DNA from: Herbiconiux flava
Lineage (GTDB): Bacteria; Actinomycetota; Actinomycetes; Actinomycetales; Microbacteriaceae
Length of the DNA: 64,000 nucleotides
Direction: 5' to 3'
Assembly: GCF_013409865.1 (NCBI RefSeq)
Contig: NZ_JACCBM010000001.1
Span: forward strand, 3,472,001 to 3,536,000
Part shown: piece by piece, positions 24,194 to 32,106 of the stretch
Layout: every line of letters begins with the position of its first letter
Numbering within the stretch: position 1 is the stretch's first letter
The notes under the pieces: model-generated
Database searches by the model: none
What the model was told of the DNA's origin: nothing
The model's input: only the letters and a program-made list of their open reading frames with translations
Translations under genes and position numbers: made by a program

Positions 24194-25279
24194 TTGCCGC
24201 CGATCCTGCACGCCGACGCCGACTCGTTCTTCGCGTCGGTGGTGCTGCGCTCGCATCCCGCCCTGCGTTCGGCGCCCGTGGCGGTGGTGGTGCACGGCTT
24301 CGTCGCCAGCTCGAACTATCCGGCGCGCGCCCGCGACGTCATGGGCGGCATGCGGGTGACGGATGCGCTGCGGCGCTGCCCCGAGCTGGCAATGTTCGAC
24401 GTCCCGCAGGGCGAGGTGGAGGAGACCGCCGACGCGCTGTTCGATCTGTTCGCCGCGTCGGCTGCGGCGGTCGAGCCCGGCTCGATGGAGGAGGCGTTCG
24501 TCGACGTCGGGGCGGCCGACGACCGAGCGGCGGTGCGGGCGGCCGCCGAGCTCCGCCGGCTTGCCTGGCAGGAGCTGCGCATCCCCGTGAGCGTGGGGGT
24601 GGGCCGCACGAAGCTGATGGCGAAGCTCGCCTCGCGGGCCGCGAAGCCCGACGGACTGCACGTGATCGATGCGGAGACGGAGCGGGGGCTGCGGTCGACG
24701 CTGCCCGTCGCGAAGGTCTGGGGGGTGGGCCGGCAGACGCTCGAGCGCCTCGAAGGGCTCGGCGTGCGACGGCTCGCCGACCTAGACGTGGTGCTGCCGG
24801 AGCGGCTGCTCGACGCCTGCGGAACGATGATGACGCGGCGGCTGCTCGGCATCCGCGACGGCAGCGACGACGCGACGGTGCGCCCGGTGTCGGGCCGCAC
24901 CGTGCTCAGCTCGGAGGGGGCGATCGCGGGGTACGCGCGCCGCGACTGGACGGTGGACGAGCTGGTGGAGACGTGCATCCGCCGGGTCTGCAAGCGGGCG
25001 ATGCGGGCGGGGCTGGCGGCGACCGGGCTGACGATCGTGCTGCGCGGGGAGACCGCGGAGCTCGCGACGGTTCAGGCGATGGGGAAGGCAGTGGTGCTCG
25101 CGACGGTGAAGGCGGTGGTGCCGACTCCGACGCCGGCCGACGACCCGTCGCTCTGGATGCGGCTCGCCCGGGCAGAGCTCGCCGCGCTGTCGGAGCAGGC
25201 TGTCGCGGACGCCGGCTCCGTGAAGGCGAGCCTGACGGGGCTGCGGCCGCTGGCGGGCATCCCGCCCACCCTGTTCTGA
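24194..25279 (+). CDS. dinB: Y-family DNA polymerase IV-like protein
   Basis: A 361-residue translesion polymerase homologue. The first metal motif LHADADSFFASV is at residue 5; the second reads PGSMEEAFVDVG near 97 where most relatives have S-[IL]-D-E-A, so one catalytic Asp is Glu. VGVGRTKLMAKLASRAAKPDG near 145 and the thumb helix-hairpin-helix VWGVGRQTLERLEGLGVRRLADL near 185 are normal, and the little-finger domain follows. The start is TTG 24194 with GGAGGAGGGG upstream. The dNTP-binding loop NYPARARDVMGGM also departs from the usual YEARAFGVRSGM. Probably a divergent paralogue with altered activity. Confidence 0.85.
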   Translation: MPPILHADADSFFASVVLRSHPALRSAPVAVVVHGFVASSNYPARARDVMGGMRVTDALRRCPELAMFDVPQGEVEETADALFDLFAASAAAVEPGSMEEAFVDVGAADDRAAVRAAAELRRLAWQELRIPVSVGVGRTKLMAKLASRAAKPDGLHVIDAETERGLRSTLPVAKVWGVGRQTLERLEGLGVRRLADLDVVLPERLLDACGTMMTRRLLGIRDGSDDATVRPVSGRTVLSSEGAIAGYARRDWTVDELVETCIRRVCKRAMRAGLAATGLTIVLRGETAELATVQAMGKAVVLATVKAVVPTPTPADDPSLWMRLARAELAALSEQAVADAGSVKASLTGLRPLAGIPPTLF

Positions 25280-25305
25280 GTCGCGCTCGTCGCCGGATGA
25301 CGACG

Positions 25306-25335
25306 TGAGCCCGGCCGAGGAAACGGCCGGGCTCA
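25306..25335. terminator. Bidirectional terminator hairpin
   Basis: TGAGCCCGGCCG (25306-25317) and CGGCCGGGCTCA (25324-25335) pair perfectly around AGGAAA, between the convergent dinB and DUF3494 genes. Confidence 0.8.
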
Positions 25336-25377
25336 GGATGGCTGCGCCCGGGGTGCGGTGACCCCGGCGATCAGCGG

Positions 25378-26979
25378 CTACGCGCTGCGGCGGCGGCGCA
25401 GGGTCGCGGCGACGACCAGGATGCCGGCTCCGAGCACGAGGACGACCCCGGCACTCACGGCCACCATCACCGGCAGGCTGCCGGTTCCGGTCAGCGCCAG
25501 CGAGCCGCCGCCCGCGGAGTCATCGGGCCCTGACGGCCCGGACGGCGCGACCGGTGTCGCACTCGCCGTGTTCGACGGCAGCGGGGTCTCGGGTACCGCG
25601 GGCGTGTTGCTCTCCGGCGGATTGGTCACCGGCGGGTTCGTCACCGGCGGGTTCGTCACCGGCGGATTGGTGACCGGCGGGTTCGTCACGGGCGGATTGG
25701 TCACCGGCGGATTGGTCACCGGCGGATTCGTCACCGGCGGGTTCGTCACCGGCGGGTTCGTCACCGGGGGGTTGGTCACCGGCGGATTCGTCACCGGCGG
25801 ATTCGTCACCGGCGGATTCGTCACCGGCGGGTTCGTCACCGGCGGGTTCGTCACCGGCGGATTCGTCACCGGCGGGTTCGTCACCGGCGGATTCGTCACC
25901 GGCGGATTCGTCACCGGCGGATTCGTCACCGGCGGATTCGTCACCGGCGGATTCGTCACCGGCGGATTCGTGACCGGCGGATTCGTCACGGGCGGATTCG
26001 TCACGGGCGGATTCGTCACGGGCGGATTCGTCACCGGCGGATTCGTCACCGGCGGATTCGTCACCGGCGGATTCGTCACCGGCGGGTTGGTAACCGGGGG
26101 GTTCGTCACAGGCGGGTTAGTAACCGGCGGATTGGTCACCGGAGGGTTGGTCACCGGCGGATTCGTCACCGGTGGGTTCGTCACGGGCGGATTGGTCACA
26201 GGCGGGTTCGACGTCGGCGTCGCCGTGTCGCAGTCGCTGCGGGTGAAGACCGTGTTGATCAGCGTCACCGCGCCGGTACGGGCGAGCGCCCGGCCGTCGA
26301 TCGTGGTGCCCGACTGGGTGCCGATCGACACGAGTGCCATGATGTTCCCGACGAAGACGGTGCTCGTGCCCAGCGTGGCCGAGCTCCCCACCTGCCAGAA
26401 CACGTTGCAGGCCTGGGCCCCGTTGATCGGGACGACGCTCGACGCCGTCGCGGTCGTCAGGGTCGTCCCGATCTGGAAGATGAAGACCGCGCCCGGGTCG
26501 CCCTCCGCGTCGAGGGTCACCGGCCCGGTCAGCCCGACCGAGCTGCTCGCGGTGTACACGCCGGGTTTGAACGTCTGCCCGCCGAGCTCGCCGCCGACGT
26601 CCCCGTCGCTGGCCTGGCCGGCGGCCGATTCGTACGCGATGCCGAGGTCGCTCTGCGCCTGGGCGGCTGCGGCGTCACCGGCGTGGGTCTGTCCGCCCAC
26701 GAGACCGGGCGGGAATCCGTCGATCGCCTCTTTCGGGCTGACACCCAGGCTGTCCGACAGCACGGATGGCCCGGTGTTGGTCACCGCCGAGGCGGCGAGC
26801 ACCGAGTAGGCGCCGGCGGTGCCGAGATCCGGCTTCGTGGCCACGGCACTGGCCGACTGAGCCCCGAGGACGGCGACCGACACCACACCCGCGACGAGGA
26901 CAGCGCCGAGAACGGCCGACCTCCGGCTCGTGCCCGTAGTGGAAATCGATGGTCGGCGATGAACGTTGTGGCCTCGCAT
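25378..26979 (-). CDS. DUF3494 (ice-binding-like) cell-wall protein with long TNPPV repeat
   Basis: A 533-residue surface protein. Residues 1-46 are a signal peptide (SAVLGAVLVAGVVSVAVLGAQ, cut after SASA). Residues about 50-240 are the DUF3494 beta-solenoid domain seen in ice-binding proteins and adhesins (LGTAGAYSVLAASAVTNTGPS; KPGVYTASSSVGLTGPVTLD; VFWQVGSSATLGTSTVFVGNIMA). Residues about 250-450 are a Pro-rich stalk of 39 exact NPPVT pentapeptides. The end has a class E sortase signal, LALTG, a membrane helix and RRRRSA. ATG 26979 has AGGGGGG upstream. Family function is binding of ice or a carbohydrate surface; which applies is unknown. Confidence 0.9.
   Translation of the reverse strand: MRGHNVHRRPSISTTGTSRRSAVLGAVLVAGVVSVAVLGAQSASAVATKPDLGTAGAYSVLAASAVTNTGPSVLSDSLGVSPKEAIDGFPPGLVGGQTHAGDAAAAQAQSDLGIAYESAAGQASDGDVGGELGGQTFKPGVYTASSSVGLTGPVTLDAEGDPGAVFIFQIGTTLTTATASSVVPINGAQACNVFWQVGSSATLGTSTVFVGNIMALVSIGTQSGTTIDGRALARTGAVTLINTVFTRSDCDTATPTSNPPVTNPPVTNPPVTNPPVTNPPVTNPPVTNPPVTNPPVTNPPVTNPPVTNPPVTNPPVTNPPVTNPPVTNPPVTNPPVTNPPVTNPPVTNPPVTNPPVTNPPVTNPPVTNPPVTNPPVTNPPVTNPPVTNPPVTNPPVTNPPVTNPPVTNPPVTNPPVTNPPVTNPPVTNPPVTNPPVTNPPVTNPPVTNPPVTNPPESNTPAVPETPLPSNTASATPVAPSGPSGPDDSAGGGSLALTGTGSLPVMVAVSAGVVLVLGAGILVVAATLRRRRSA
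25616..26200. repeat. 39 tandem 15-bp repeats coding for NPPVT
   Basis: Thirty-nine head-to-tail copies of GGCGGATTNGTCACC-like units with no spacers. All base differences among copies that I see are synonymous, so the pentapeptide is kept exactly. They form the stalk of the DUF3494 protein. Confidence 0.97.
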
Positions 26980-27234
26980 GAAGCCCCCCTGAATCCCCGA
27001 CTGCTCCGGGGCATGAATCACACGATGTGAGTGCGCTTGACATTAGCTCTGATCAGGCATTCTCCGAGCGATCCAGGCGTGTTCCCAGCCGTAGACGCGG
27101 GTATCAATCCGGCCTGTCCCCTGGCTACGAATATGTTCAATCTGGGGTCGGTTCAGGATGGTCGAAATCGGGTCGGTGACGCGCGTCGGAGGAACTGCCG
27201 TCGCGACCTCCGGGTGGCCGAGGTCGAGGGGGCT
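26980..27234. other. Longest intergenic stretch; promoter region of the DUF3494 gene
   Basis: 255 bp without a convincing gene. It contains AT-rich patches unusual for this DNA (around 27010-27060 and 27120-27140). TTGACA at 27037-27042 is on the plus strand, where no gene follows; no clear minus-strand promoter could be fixed. Confidence 0.4.
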
Positions 27235-27522
27235 CTACGCGCCGACGGTCAGCGTGAGGTCGACGACGTCGCCGAGCTCGACGCCCTCGCGGTCGCGCAG
27301 GGCCTTCTTCAGCGGCACCACGTAGAGGCCGTCCTTCGGCCAGAGCGCGGTCGGCACCGTCGTGCCGCCGAGGCTGACCGTGACCGGGATCATGCCCCAC
27401 CCGTAGCTGACCCCCGGCGCCAGCTCGGCGATCAGCTCGCTCGCCTCGGCGGGCACCGTCACGAAGTGGAACGGCGCCGGCCCGCGCCACCACCACACCT
27501 CGCCCCGCACCGCGACCTCCAT
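27235..27522 (-). CDS. DUF1905 protein
   Basis: A 95-residue beta-rich protein, EVAVRGEVWWWRGPAPFHFV at the start, SYGWGMIPVTVSLGGTTVPTALWPKDGLYVVPLKKALR in the middle, ending VDLTLTV: the DUF1905 domain, of unknown function, found alone or fused to YdeI-like domains. ATG 27522 lies 4 nt past the stop of the GH43-like gene but has its own -10 (TATCGT, 27529-27534) 6 nt upstream, so it probably has both operon and leaderless transcripts. Confidence 0.85.
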   Translation of the reverse strand: MEVAVRGEVWWWRGPAPFHFVTVPAEASELIAELAPGVSYGWGMIPVTVSLGGTTVPTALWPKDGLYVVPLKKALRDREGVELGDVVDLTLTVGA

Positions 27523-27526
27523 CCCC

Positions 27527-28669
27527 TCACGATAGAGCGCCCGCACCCCCGACGAGAAGGGTGCCGGCGCGGACGGTGAGGGGCGCCGCCTCGAGCCAGG
27601 TCACGCGGGAGGCGCGGGTGGGGGCGGAGTCGATCTCGGTGCCCGTCCAGTGCGGGTGGGTGAAGTGGTAGAGGGTGGCGGCGTCGCCCTCGACGACCAC
27701 GTCGCCGTGTCGGCCGACGGGCCCGGGACCGTCAATGCCGGCGCCGAGGAGCACCGCGTCCGGGCCGCCCTGGCGCGTCCACGAGACGGCGTCGGTGGAG
27801 CGGTAGGCCGCGAATCCGCGCCACTCGTCGACGAGCATCCACCACCACCCGCCGAGCTCGAAGACGTTGGGGCCCTCGTGCGGGCGGCCGCCCACGGCCT
27901 CGCCATCGACGCGCCACTCGTGCTCATCGCCGAGGTCGGGGCTCGAGGCGACCCAGGTGGTCGAGTCGCGCGCCTCGTCCTTGTACCAGAGCCGCCAGAG
28001 GCCGTCGGGGCAGCGGGCGACGCAGGCGTCGATGACGCGATCCGACGAGAGGGGCAGCGAGCGGATGCGCGTCCAGCGCTCGAGGTCGGGGCTCTGGTAC
28101 TCGACGATGTGCCGCGCGTGCCCCTCCCACCGATCGGGCACGCCCTCGATGAACGACAGGTACATGCGGTAGCGGGTGCCGTCGTGGATGACCTCGGGCG
28201 CCCAGTGCGTGTTCGGTCCCGCGTCCGGGTCGACCTCCGTCGCGGCGTCGGCGCGGGTGGGCGCGCCGACAGCCGGGTCGAGGCCCGGCACGCGTGCGCC
28301 GCGGGTGGGCGTGCCGGCTGCCGGGTCGAGGCCCGGCACGCGTGCGCCGCGGGTGGGCGTGCCGGCTGCCGGGTCGAGGCCCGGCACGCGTGCGCCGCGG
28401 GTGGGCGTGCCGGCTGCCGGGTCGAGGCCCTCGACCACGCCCGCCGCGCGCCAGTGCCATCCGTCGTGCGACCGCGCCACGCCGATGCGCGAGCCGTGCA
28501 CCCACGTCACCCCGGGGCCGGTGTCGGCCGGGCGACGGCGGGTGTAGAACATCCACCACTCCCCCGTCTCGTGGTGGCGGATGACCGTCGGATCGGCCGC
28601 CCCGTCGGTCACCGGGTCGCGGAACAGCGGGGACGGCCATCCGCTCGGCGAGCCCAGCGCACCGCTCAT
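27527..28669 (-). CDS. GH43/GH117-like five-bladed beta-propeller protein with 16-residue repeats
   Basis: A 380-residue protein of the furanosidase-like propeller fold. Candidate catalytic acids appear in GAADPTVIRH near residue 25, THWAPEVIHDG near 145 and RPHEGPNVFELGG near 255. No signal peptide. Between the first and second blades lie three exact copies and one decayed copy of a 16-residue unit (GLDPAAGTPTRGARVP), an insertion not expected in the fold. ATG 28669 overlaps the Gfo/Idh stop (ATGA). It is third gene of the DUF6807 operon. Substrate unknown; a pectic arabinoside or galactoside is a guess from context. Confidence 0.75.
   Translation of the reverse strand: MSGALGSPSGWPSPLFRDPVTDGAADPTVIRHHETGEWWMFYTRRRPADTGPGVTWVHGSRIGVARSHDGWHWRAAGVVEGLDPAAGTPTRGARVPGLDPAAGTPTRGARVPGLDPAAGTPTRGARVPGLDPAVGAPTRADAATEVDPDAGPNTHWAPEVIHDGTRYRMYLSFIEGVPDRWEGHARHIVEYQSPDLERWTRIRSLPLSSDRVIDACVARCPDGLWRLWYKDEARDSTTWVASSPDLGDEHEWRVDGEAVGGRPHEGPNVFELGGWWWMLVDEWRGFAAYRSTDAVSWTRQGGPDAVLLGAGIDGPGPVGRHGDVVVEGDAATLYHFTHPHWTGTEIDSAPTRASRVTWLEAAPLTVRAGTLLVGGAGALS
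28284..28427. repeat. Three exact 48-bp tandem repeats inside the GH43-like gene
   Basis: Copies begin at 28284, 28332 and 28380 and are identical; a decayed copy precedes them (about 28254-28283). The unit keeps the reading frame (16 codons). Confidence 0.97.
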
Positions 28670-29796
28670 GGGCGGAGGTCGGTGACGGGGCTCTCGAGCG
28701 AGCGGAGGCGCGCCGCGTCGTCGCGCAGGGTCGCCGGGGTCACGGTGCGACCGGTCGCCGCCGACGAGTACAGCGCCGTCACGATCTCGAGCGAGCGGGC
28801 CGGGGCCGCGGCGACCGCCGGCAGGGGCGATCCCGAACGCAGGGCGTCGTAGACCTCCCGCACGAGCGGCACGTGCCCACTCCCCTCCTCCATGGCCGGC
28901 AGCTCCCACTCCGGCCGCGGCTCCACCCCGGGCGCCGGCGTGATGCGCCAGTGCTCGTGCCCGTGCCCGTAGAGGTGGTCGACGGTGACGGTGGCGAGCT
29001 CGGTGTCGATGCGCACCGAGCTGACCTCGCGCGGCGACAGCGCACTCGTGATCACCGACGCCACGACCCCGTTCGCGAACGTCAGCACGGCCGTCGAGAC
29101 GTCCTCGGTCTCGGTCTCGCGCCCCAGCCGCCAGAGCTGCCCCGACACGCTCGCCCAGTCGCCGAGCAGGTGCGCGAGCAGGTCGATCTGATGGATGCCG
29201 TGCCCCAGCGTCGGCCCGCCGCCCTCGCTCGCCCAGGTTCCGCGCCAGGGCACGTCGAAGTAGCTCTGCGGGCGGTACCAGAGGGTCTGGCAGGTGGCCA
29301 CGAGGGGGCGGCCGAGCGCGCCGTCGGCGAGCAGGGCGCGCACGTGCGCGGCGGCGGTGCCCGTGCGCTGCTGGAAGACGATCGCGAGCTGCCGGCCGGC
29401 CGCGGCCGCCGCGTCCGTCATCGTCTCGAGCTCGTCGAGCGAGAGGGCGGCGGGCTTCTCGCAGACCACGTGCACCCCGGCCGCGAAGGCGGCGAGGGCC
29501 TGCTCGGCGTGCACCGCGGGAGGCGTGCAGACGTGCAGCACGTCGAGTCCGAGGGCGAGCAGGGCGTCGAGGTCGACGACCGGCTCGACGACGGGTCCGG
29601 ATGCGCGGCTCCACCGCTCGGCGAAGGCCCTCGCCCGCTCGGGGTCGAGATCGGCGACGCCCACGAGCTCGGCGCCGTCGACGGCGGCGAGGGCCTGGGC
29701 GTGCAGCTCGGAGATGCCGCCGGTGCCGACGATGCCGGCGCGGAGCGGGCGGGCCGTCTCGTCGTCGCCGCTGGCGGCGGGGATGGGGTGGGTCAC
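28666..29796 (-). CDS. Gfo/Idh/MocA-family oxidoreductase (DUF6807 operon)
   Basis: A 376-residue protein with Rossmann motif GIVGTGGISELHAQAL near residue 23, signature VHVVCEKPAALS near 110 and the substrate domain with GGPTLGHGIHQIDLLAHLLG near 195, where His is the likely catalytic base. The family oxidises or reduces sugar hydroxyls with NAD(P). GTG 29796 overlaps the DUF6807 stop (GTGA), and its own stop overlaps the GH43-like start, so all three are co-translated. Substrate probably a plant-wall sugar or glycoside. Confidence 0.92.
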   Translation of the reverse strand: MTHPIPAASGDDETARPLRAGIVGTGGISELHAQALAAVDGAELVGVADLDPERARAFAERWSRASGPVVEPVVDLDALLALGLDVLHVCTPPAVHAEQALAAFAAGVHVVCEKPAALSLDELETMTDAAAAAGRQLAIVFQQRTGTAAAHVRALLADGALGRPLVATCQTLWYRPQSYFDVPWRGTWASEGGGPTLGHGIHQIDLLAHLLGDWASVSGQLWRLGRETETEDVSTAVLTFANGVVASVITSALSPREVSSVRIDTELATVTVDHLYGHGHEHWRITPAPGVEPRPEWELPAMEEGSGHVPLVREVYDALRSGSPLPAVAAAPARSLEIVTALYSSAATGRTVTPATLRDDAARLRSLESPVTDLRP

Positions 29797-30854
29797 GGGG
29801 ACTCCTTCGTCGCGAGGGTCAGGGCGTGGGCGGCGAGGCGGGCGGCGCCCTCCGGGTCGAGGGCGCCGTCGGCGATGACGACGGCGTAGCGCGCGCGGAG
29901 TTCGGCGCCGGCCGCGACCTCCCACTCCTCGTCGAAGAACGGGGCGGGGCAGAGCCCGGCGTACTCCTCGCTGCGTGCGAACCAGGGCGTCGGATGCCGC
30001 GGGTTGCCGGGCAGGTCGACAATCACGATCGTCGAGGAACGGGCATCCGGATGCTCGCCCACGAAGCCGAGCCACGGCGACCTCGTGCCGCGGAGCTCGT
30101 CGCCGCCCGCACCGCCGTCGCCGCCCGGGCCGCCCTCGTCGCCCGTGCTGCCCGGGGCGTGCGGCGCCAGGATGCGGCCGCCCGTGAAGGAGGCGGGGCC
30201 TCGCCAGAAGAGGCCGCCGTAGCCGGCGTTCGGGCGGCCCTCGGTGGTGGGCGAGCCGAGGGCGACGGACGCGGCGGTGCGATTGGTCATGACCGTGTCG
30301 AACACGAGCAGCCAGGCGGTGTCGTCGATCGTCTCGACGGTGAGGTGGCGGGTCTCGTCGAAGAGGGTCTCGCCGTTCTCGGCGAGCCAGTCGAGGCGTT
30401 CGGTGATGTGGGCGCGCTGGCCGCTGTCGAGGCGGTCGAAGGCGAGGTGGCGCTGGCGGCCGTTGTTCGGCAGCTGCACGTAGCCCTCGCCGCGGCGGAA
30501 GCTGGGGCCGCCCCAGAAGTTCTCGTCGCCGACGACGGGCAGCGACCAGGACAGGCCCTTGTGCCAGACGTGGTCGGCGGGGCGGAGGTCGGTGACGACG
30601 TCGCCTCCGCGGGTGCGGAGCGGGGCGAAGTACGGGCGCGGCGACTCGAGCTGCGGGTCGGCGGGACGCATCACGTACTCGGCGAGCACGATCGGGCCGC
30701 CCGCGGCGGGCTCGGCGGTCTGGGCGTGTGCGGCGGCGGTGGCTGTGGCTGTGGCGGGAATCGTCGCGGTTCCGGCGCCGGCCGGTGCGGATGGGGGTGC
30801 GGCGGCGGTCAGGATGAGGCGGTCGGCGGCCTCGGTGATCGTGATGTCGGTCAC
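29793..30854 (-). CDS. DUF6807 (PmoA-like) family protein
   Basis: A 353-residue protein recognised by ADHVWHKGLSWSLPVVGDENFWGG near residue 100 and the later RTAASVALGSPTTEGRPNAGYGGLFWRGP region. The family is named after PmoA but is found chiefly in carbohydrate loci next to Gfo/Idh genes, and its reaction is not established. Two Ala/Thr or Gly/Asp low-complexity stretches (about residues 25-50 and 245-262) look like insertions. GTG 30854 is chosen over ATG 30869 because AGGAGA stands 6 nt before it. It heads a four-gene operon with a LacI box and six 17-bp repeats in its leader. Confidence 0.78.
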   Translation of the reverse strand: MTDITITEAADRLILTAAAPPSAPAGAGTATIPATATATAAAHAQTAEPAAGGPIVLAEYVMRPADPQLESPRPYFAPLRTRGGDVVTDLRPADHVWHKGLSWSLPVVGDENFWGGPSFRRGEGYVQLPNNGRQRHLAFDRLDSGQRAHITERLDWLAENGETLFDETRHLTVETIDDTAWLLVFDTVMTNRTAASVALGSPTTEGRPNAGYGGLFWRGPASFTGGRILAPHAPGSTGDEGGPGGDGGAGGDELRGTRSPWLGFVGEHPDARSSTIVIVDLPGNPRHPTPWFARSEEYAGLCPAPFFDEEWEVAAGAELRARYAVVIADGALDPEGAARLAAHALTLATKESP

Positions 30855-30873
30855 CGCGTCTCCTGTCATCGTC

Positions 30874-30975
30874 GGTCAGGTGTCGTCGTCGGTCAGGCGT
30901 CGTTGCCGGTCAGGCGTCGTCGTCGGTCAGGCGTCGTTGTCGGTCAGGCGTCGTTGTCGGTCAGGTCGTCCGACC
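30874..30975. repeat. Six 17-bp tandem repeats in the DUF6807 leader
   Basis: GGTCAGG recurs at 30874, 30891, 30908, 30925, 30942 and 30959, exactly 17 bp apart; the unit is close to GGTCAGGCGTCGTTGTC. The array fills the leader between the LacI box (30980-30993) and the start codon. Confidence 0.92.
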
Positions 30976-30979
30976 AGTT

Positions 30980-30993
30980 GGAAAGCGCTATCC
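30980..30993. promoter_or_regulatory. LacI-type operator GGAAAGCGCTATCC
   Basis: One base from the consensus palindrome. It lies 7 bp downstream of a minus-strand -10 TACATT (31006-31001), at the start site of the DUF6807 operon. Confidence 0.8.
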
Positions 30994-31000
30994 GGGATCG

Positions 31001-31006
31001 AATGTA
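31001..31006 (-). promoter_or_regulatory. -10 TACATT of the DUF6807 operon
   Basis: Seven bases upstream of the LacI box; no clear -35, which would fall in the end of the M24 gene. Confidence 0.45.
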
Positions 31007-31011
31007 CACGA

Positions 31012-32106
31012 TCAGCGGCGGAGCGCCACCGGTCGCCACCGGCCGGCGACCTCGACGACCGGCCACCGTGCGTCGACCGTGAGGGGCTCGATGCCCGTGG
31101 CGGTGACGAGCACCGTATCCTCCACCTTGGCACCCGGGACGCTCGGGTTCCAGGCGAAGGCGTGGTTCGTCTGCACGACGTCCTCGACGCCGGACGAGGC
31201 GCGGGGGTCGCGGCCGGCGTAGCCTGTGGGGCCGCCCTGATGGTGCCGCCGCCACTCCTCCGCGTCGAAGCCCACGCTCGCGTAGGCGGCGGCCCCCGCG
31301 GCGAACACCTCCCCCACGGTCGCACCCGGCACGGTCGCGTCGAAGAACGCCGCCTCGACCTCGAGCACCCCCCGATCCGCCTCCCCACCCGCACCCTCCC
31401 AGTCCACCCACCGCGTCGCGTTCGCGATCAGCCCGTGCCGCCGCCCGCACACGACGAGCATCGCCCGCTCCCCCAGCGGCCCGTCGGTGGGTAGCGGATG
31501 CCGGTGCCGCACCCGCGCGGCCCCGCTCACCAGCACCACCACCGGGTCGATGCCCCGCCCCACGAGGGTGCCCGCGAGCATCGCGGCCGCCTCCCGCTCG
31601 CTGCTCGCCGGCGTCACCGCCTCCGCCACGTCGGTCAGCACCTCCGCCACCTCGGCACCCAGCCTCCGGTACCGGCCCAGCTCGCCCGGCAGCAGCGACG
31701 CCCGCGCGGCCCGCAGCTCGGCGGCGACGTCGCCCTCCCGAAGCAGCCCGCGCTCGGACCTGCGGCCGGGAGGGTGGGTCGGCATGTGGGCTGCTAGCCC
31801 CGCGGGCAGCAACGGCTCGTGCCAGGGCACCCGCGTCACGTGGGCGGCGTCGTCGGGATGCAGCTCCTCGGCGAGCATCCGCTCGGCCTCGTTCTCGAAC
31901 ACCCGGATCTCGTCGCCACCCGGCCGCACCATCACCGCCGCGACCGGGTCGCCCATCAGCGACACGTGCGTGCGCGCACCGTCGAGGTACCACGTCACCG
32001 CCGCGTGCGAGCTCAGCAGCAGCCCCTCGGCGCCCTGCCCCTCGAGCAGCGCGAGCACTCGCTCCCGCTTCGCGGCCCGGTCGGCCGCGCGCACCACGGC
32101 CCTCAC
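31012..32106 (-). CDS. M24-family (creatinase/aminopeptidase P fold) protein with altered metal site
   Basis: A 364-residue protein with the two-domain pita-bread layout: N-terminal RNase-H-like domain (residues 1-130) and a C-terminal domain containing RHHQGGPTGYAGR near residue 285 and NHAFAWNPSVPGAKVEDTVLV near 315. Where true Xaa-Pro peptidases have two metal-binding Asp, this protein reads VVCGRRHGLIANATRWV, without acids, so it may be metal-free like creatinase and act on a C-N or other bond. GTG 32106 overlaps the LacI stop (GTGA). Its pairing with the regulator suggests a sugar- or amide-related substrate. Confidence 0.78.
   Translation of the reverse strand: MRAVVRAADRAAKRERVLALLEGQGAEGLLLSSHAAVTWYLDGARTHVSLMGDPVAAVMVRPGGDEIRVFENEAERMLAEELHPDDAAHVTRVPWHEPLLPAGLAAHMPTHPPGRRSERGLLREGDVAAELRAARASLLPGELGRYRRLGAEVAEVLTDVAEAVTPASSEREAAAMLAGTLVGRGIDPVVVLVSGAARVRHRHPLPTDGPLGERAMLVVCGRRHGLIANATRWVDWEGAGGEADRGVLEVEAAFFDATVPGATVGEVFAAGAAAYASVGFDAEEWRRHHQGGPTGYAGRDPRASSGVEDVVQTNHAFAWNPSVPGAKVEDTVLVTATGIEPLTVDARWPVVEVAGRWRPVALRR

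Noticed and set aside
25616..26200. CRISPR-like regular repeats
   Set aside because: The 15-bp units are head-to-tail with no spacers and encode a peptide stalk.
25358..26809. Plus-strand frame coding for repeated GGFVT
   Set aside because: Antisense of the NPPVT repeats; no start region or domain on this strand.
27037..27042. TTGACA as promoter of a rightward gene
   Set aside because: No -10 at the right distance and no plus-strand gene follows.
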